Source of the DNA: JAGXLC01 sp964585385
GTDB taxonomy: Bacteria > Bacteroidota > Bacteroidia > Bacteroidales > UBA12077
Length of the DNA: 64,000 bases
Direction: 5' to 3'
Assembly: GCA_964585385.1 (NCBI GenBank)
Contig: CAZPDP010000001.1
Location: 186,001-250,000, forward strand
Shown here: piece after piece, positions 62,901 to 64,000 of the stretch
How the letters are laid out: each line of letters opens with the position of its first letter
Numbering within the stretch: the first letter of the stretch is position 1
Notes under the pieces: model-generated
The model's input: only the letters and a program-made list of their open reading frames with translations
Told to the model about the DNA's origin: nothing
The model's database searches: none
Program-made: the position numbers and the translations under genes

Positions 62901-64000
62901 TATAGTTGGCTGCAAGCCCGTCGTCCGTGGTATAAGTAGTCCAGGTCGAACCATCAAATTTGCTCATGCCATTGAAGCCTGTAAACCAAACATCGCCGTT
63001 CTTGTCTTCCAGGATTTCCCAGGCAATTTCCTCCAGTATACCACTGTTACAGAGGTTGTATGTCGTCCAGCCGGGTTGGTCGGTATAATCTCCGTAAGTT
63101 GTAAATCCCTTTGTCTTGTTATCGTTACCGGCAAATCCGTCATCTATTTGATAGACTTCAATAGCCAGAGTATCCTTTTTCTTATATTCGGTAGAGTAAA
63201 GGTTGGCTGTTGCAGTAAAGGTATAGGTCAATGTATCTCCCGGATAGATGGTATCTGTTATCAATTCTGTACCACACGTATCATGGTTAGCTAATAATGT
63301 GGCATCTATATCCCAAACCGGGTTTAGTCCGAGGTTGGTAAGCTCAACTGTAACCTGCTCATTTGCCGTTGGATAACAGGTGTTGTCAAATGCAATATTG
63401 GCCACACCGACATCGTAATCCGGAGCGCCGTCATATATTCTGAAATCATCAAAGCCGAAGCCTTCATTTCCGGCATCGACGTGTGTTGCATAACCGACTC
63501 TGAACATTACGTAAGGTTTTCCACCGGTATTCATAGCATCATGTATTGAATACATCCAGGTGGAATCATAACCGCTCCAACCCATGGCTGATTGGTCGCT
63601 CGAATTACCCAGGTACCTCAGGTAGTAGTAGTCTTCAATATTGTACCAGTTAGTATCATCCATGTAATGGCCAATGGGATACCAGGTTTTTCCTGTATCG
63701 AGAGAATATTGTACCTTGGCTCCACCATTTCCAAAATCTGAAGCGCTATACCGGTTCAGTGCAATATAAGGAAGATTTATACTGCTTAAATCGAATACCG
63801 GGCTTTGGACATACGATTTTTCCTGGGGTAAGTGCTCTCCGCTTAAATTAGTAACCCAGGCGTTCATACCCGACGCAGCATAGCTTATAGCCAGTCCCAT
63901 GGTGCTATCCGGTATGCCATGTTCCCAGGAGGTTTCAACGCCATAAATATCATAAGCTGACCAGTACCCGTGTCCGCTTTCGAAATCTTCTTCATAGGGG
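53995..64000 (-). CDS. Giant T9SS-secreted multidomain PKD protein (5' end outside window)
   Basis: At least 3,334 residues; the frame stays open through the right edge (reading PYEEDFESGHGYW before the Met at 63900), so the start is outside. From the N-terminal side: a jelly-roll-like module, a CARDB-like stretch and a two-component-regulator-type propeller, then a second copy of this set (start about 61885). Next come 19 PKD-like repeats (about 60105-55440, most with FGDG and conserved Cys), a dockerin-like stretch with DCNGDGVINFED (about 55140-55420), a cohesin-like segment (about 54690-55135), Ig-like units, and a T9SS type A sorting domain (54240-53995, with LIYPNPARDKLTIEF and GVYLIRLIS). 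It would be secreted and anchored on the cell surface, perhaps as an adhesin. No transporter or kinase part is visible. Confidence 0.92.
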   Translation of the reverse strand, partial: PYEEDFESGHGYWSAYDIYGVETSWEHGIPDSTMGLAISYAASGMNAWVTNLSGEHLPQEKSYVQSPVFDLSSINLPYIALNRYSASDFGNGGAKVQYSLDTGKTWYPIGHYMDDTNWYNIEDYYYLRYLGNSSDQSAMGWSGYDSTWMYSIHDAMNTGGKPYVMFRVGYATHVDAGNEGFGFDDFRIYDGAPDYDVGVANIAFDNTCYPTANEQVTVELTNLGLNPVWDIDATLLANHDTCGTELITDTIYPGDTLTYTFTATANLYSTEYKKKDTLAIEVYQIDDGFAGNDNKTKGFTTYGDYTDQPGWTTYNLCNSGILEEIAWEILEDKNGDVWFTGFNGMSKFDGSTWTTYTTDDGLAANYSWAGTKAENGDLWFPAANEPKITVFDGSGFSNIDIPAVFEECAYKDHAGNLWFGSYDGNGVLKYDGSTFTVIGHDQLGIGSKVLSINQNIDSSMLFATDAGVVSFDGSVYEEIDVEGNYEMYISEIFTDSHGIVWYADNYTIYGFDGGSWQAHGDINGVDVSAINDITEDAAGNVWFGGNSAVFVRSPDGNWKTFTYEDGYLPGPGIYSTKAASDGKVWIGAYGDGVVSSDIINHNMTLNRVINPKTTGLSSNEEVIVELQNKGLNPAAGFDIAYQLNGGSIITETIADSIYPGDTYQYTFTQTVDVNTPGYYNLKTWVSVPDDNDPTNDTISFDFTSLPTISSYPYVEDFESGQGYWTSREKGNGNSWQMGTPVDTLGLSISQAASGSNCWVTNLSGEPDPWELSYVMSPIFDLTNVKLPFIGLNKKSAVNFDMGGTVAQYSLDSGQYWTTIGQFQEDTNWYNDDDFSNIGYPYHAWAGYDSAWVNSSHHIDFLAGEPAVMFRVYFVNNSDCCNEGFAFDDFEVYDGIPDYNPGILSINYENQCNLGATESIPVELTNNAINPVSNFDLTLVVNDDTLGTETYTQTIQPGDTVNYTLSNTANLYSTEYFSTSKLEVFVNSTTDGFNEDNYAIRNHPFFGDYTPEPKWTYYNTCNSNINENNIFSMVEGKDSSIWFTGFHGISRLKDNNWTVYTDSTGLADNYSWASLEDSQGILWFPACNVPKLTKFDGTDFTIIDIPAVYEECAFEDDLGNLWFGSYGGNGVLKYDGTSFTVYSHEEMGIGTKVLTISQNLNGNLLVGTDQGIVEYDGVNWAEFAINGQYGTSVSEIFKDSQGNVWFGRQSIYKYNGTTWEKTDSLSGVTTINIQDIDEDNYGNVWFSSYNYMIQYDGSQFSTITASDGLVDQNYFYSILADETGNIWIGSYRGGVARYEKAPLTAGFESFVYEDSVEFQNTTQGFVTDYNWDFGDGNTAFIENPTHIYEATGDYEVCLTVEDTVDGFTDTYCDSIQVTVPDTVTCTAEFSYTANNDTVTFTNLSGGSMTNYDWEFGDGNFSSEENPVHVFDSSGFYNVCLTITDSVSGCTDMFCDSVEVVLPVTCTAEFSYTANNDTVTFTNLSGGSITNYDWEFGDGNFSSEENPVHVFDSSGFYNVCLTITDSVSGCTDMFCDSVEIVGPAPECMAYFNFVVAHDTVSFADSSTNADVYEWSFGDGTFSSEQNPVHIYNQDSTFEVCLTIHDTINGCTDTYCTTVQSTTAPPPYCDAQFAYTSMGDTVEFENLSDGSITNYEWDFGDGNVSYEVNPVHVYDSAGSYYVCLTTEDTTNGCISEYCDSITISAPPAVCVAYFNFMIDNRTVHFIDSSQGNITDYQWEFGDGATADSANPVYTYTEPGDYQVCLQITDQAGGCSDEYCETITIQAEEVIADYSYTVFEDSVVFQNLTTGNPTDFNWDFGDGTSSHLENPYHIYQESNYYDVCLTAYDSVTGSMDDHCESIQIVLDDSVVCHSNFSYMIYGDTVEFTSLAEGSVTNYMWEFGDGASSNDENPTHYFDEGGFYDVCFTVYDSTSGCMDEYCETIEIEDSLGMNCNASFSFFTTNGKVNFTDKSEGNLTHYLWEFGDGTYADSANPVHTYEETGYYEVCLTVYDEASGCMDEYCKTVQIVIEETAICKASFSNMIDENTVNFTNTSQGDLTNTMWEFGDGSYSGDENPKHTYAQTGFYNVCLTVYDSTSGCMDEYCKVIQIVVEDTVTCYAEFKKMIRSDTAIFTNNSQGDITSYLWSFGDGNYSTAENPEHVYESSGFYSVCLTVYDSVSGCMDEYCKVIEVIVEDVATCNADFSKYVSGKKVSFSEKAKGDITSYMWDFGDGNYSNNANPDHEYAKSDFYEVCLTVYDSVSGCMDEYCRVIQIIDTTTIMCNADFKKYTENLTVSFSNKSTGEITNFMWNFGDGNYAYEKNPVHKYKKANFYEVTLTVFDSVSGCIDDKSVVAQTIDTTTVMCSSNFSKYIDSAKVVLTNKSEGNITNYFWSFGDGNYAYIANPKHTYSSPGFYEICLTVYDSVNDCMDDFCRTIQITDEAFNNCSAEFSYYAENRKISLTDKSLGDITNYSWSFGDGNYAYTANPTHTFEEPDFYEVCLSVYDENTNCMDEKCKIIQVVDTTTPMCNAEFSYYADQRKIRFTNNSLGEIDEYQWDFDDGSYSYIAETSHTYDKPGYYDVSLTVYDSSAGCIDVTNRIIAVLDTSSTDTAAICNARFNAYNRADTVSFTPKALGDYTDIFWDFGDGYNSNEENPVHIYEEAGYYDVYLTVMDSTNGCYDSRYKEVFVEGSNKSTILSAKFSQYVKENSLKVEFKDESYGKPTYWFWDFGDITPFGTDQHPTYTYSEPGYYKVCLTIGNNSGEEKTRCKYIAVGNISKDLKPYFTYFADNETATAHFNNESRGDIDGYTWEFGDGVTSEQENPSHTYADTGIYAVTLTAYNDNKGVAESYYRKVRIGNAIQNPCVFSCVWPGDANNDLEANHYDIMTIGLNFGMAGPARDSVSNRWIGHFAQDWSTFQLDGTNNKHGDCNGDGVINFEDTLAVSQNFAYSHYAQPGNKGDDWQLAFTLEDAKARTRRKGKVQLGPPVKNTDPSIYGLGYEITIFGDDSKIDYNSIEVNFGTGWFSSAADNSLIEFFKVDENKKTIYFALAKNDHKNISGEGLITEIAFTVDDGFEDGDVAFSITSKEGITASGEKTYIGGDIAIELGTDIEMCKGDSYTLTLPEGMESYTWSDGTTGTNSLEVTQSGSYSVTVTNSDGDKGADTVNVTVHELPDVDLGGDKTLKEDESVTLDPGDFSSYLWQDNSTSSTFVVLASDYGVGTHKFWVQVTDDNTCQASDTISITIQESTGIFAGKDKARVLIYPNPARDKLTIEFSNMSGKESVLSIISIDGSMIFNKKLKNKKKQFIEEIDLSEFSRGVYLIRLISDKKVSTKRLIIE
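55440..60105 (-). repeat. Nineteen tandem PKD-like repeats within the giant gene
   Basis: About 245 bases per unit. Each begins near CxAxFSY, has W(D/E/S)FGDG in the centre and ends with YEVCLTVYD plus SGCMDEYC. Units 16 and 18 (in transcription order) depart from FGDG (FDDG and FGDI). About 12 of the units keep a four-Cys pattern. Units are diverged except for one near-identical pair. Confidence 0.85.
59399..59853 (-). repeat. Near-identical tandem PKD pair (240-bp period)
   Basis: Bases 59399-59613 and 59639-59853 differ at only four positions by eye, with a period of exactly 240 bases, while the other PKD units are far more diverged. This points to a recent duplication or gene conversion of one repeat unit. 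Confidence 0.8.

Noticed and set aside
63898..63900. ATG at 63900 as start of the giant protein
   Set aside because: The frame remains open to the window edge and the upstream codons (DFESGHGYW) match the start of the second module copy (DFESGQGYW), so the Met is internal.

Overview
The window is from a member of the Bacteroidota (Bacteroidetes). The evidence is a type IX secretion (T9SS) C-terminal sorting domain on a giant extracellular protein and on a decayed remnant, Bacteroidota-style promoters with a TAnnTTTG -7 element, an ECF-like sigma factor of the kind common in the phylum, SiaB/SiaC-type regulators, PD40-OmpA proteins, and AT-rich intergenic DNA. No rRNA, tRNA, CRISPR array, transposase or phage gene is visible. 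I cannot place it below phylum level.

Bases 1-8402 (minus strand) hold seven tightly packed genes: methylcrotonyl-CoA carboxylase beta subunit, methylglutaconyl-CoA hydratase-like protein, biotin carboxylase/carrier subunit, acyl-CoA dehydrogenase, type 2 isopentenyl-diphosphate isomerase, class II HMG-CoA reductase, and a GHMP kinase cut by the window edge. The first four form a leucine (isovaleryl-CoA) degradation module whose end product is HMG-CoA. The last three are mevalonate-pathway genes that begin with HMG-CoA. No HMG-CoA lyase or synthase gene lies among them, so the layout suggests that leucine carbon is passed straight into isoprenoids.

Bases 8403-19187 are mixed housekeeping and accessory genes: PHP phosphoesterase, an unknown 301-aa protein, a secreted peroxiredoxin-like protein, a zinc alcohol dehydrogenase, a CHAD protein, a lysine-rich coiled coil, a MATE exporter, and a DPP4-type S9 peptidase divergent from a sodium:solute symporter. 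Two short dispersed repeats lie in this stretch.

Bases 19268-24773 hold a possible signalling/transport locus: a lipoprotein, a small secreted protein and a TerB-like/FHA-like/ABC half-transporter on the plus strand, meeting SiaB kinase and SiaC phosphoprotein genes on the minus strand at a shared hairpin terminator. The lipoprotein plus small-protein pair occurs again at 33310-34699 without the transporter.

Bases 24853-45140 carry RNA-modification and repair genes (THUMP methyltransferase, RsmE, UvrA, a DnaQ/GIY-YIG fusion), a sigma factor, an FMN-binding protein, a phosphodiesterase, a ferredoxin reductase-like flavoprotein, a DoxX-like protein, an exported M1 peptidase / P1 aminopeptidase / Asp-Glu racemase cluster, a PQQ-type sugar dehydrogenase and a hemerythrin. 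A T9SS-targeted gene remnant with an in-frame stop lies at 37817-38218.

Bases 45339-64000 (minus strand) are an envelope/extracellular region: an exported TPR-CHAT (caspase-like) protein, a PD40/OmpA protein and a secreted protein of unknown function in one operon behind a well-formed promoter, and upstream of them a T9SS-secreted protein of more than 3,330 residues with duplicated jelly-roll-like/propeller modules, 19 PKD-like repeats rich in conserved cysteines, dockerin-like and cohesin-like segments, and a sorting domain. Its gene runs off the right edge.
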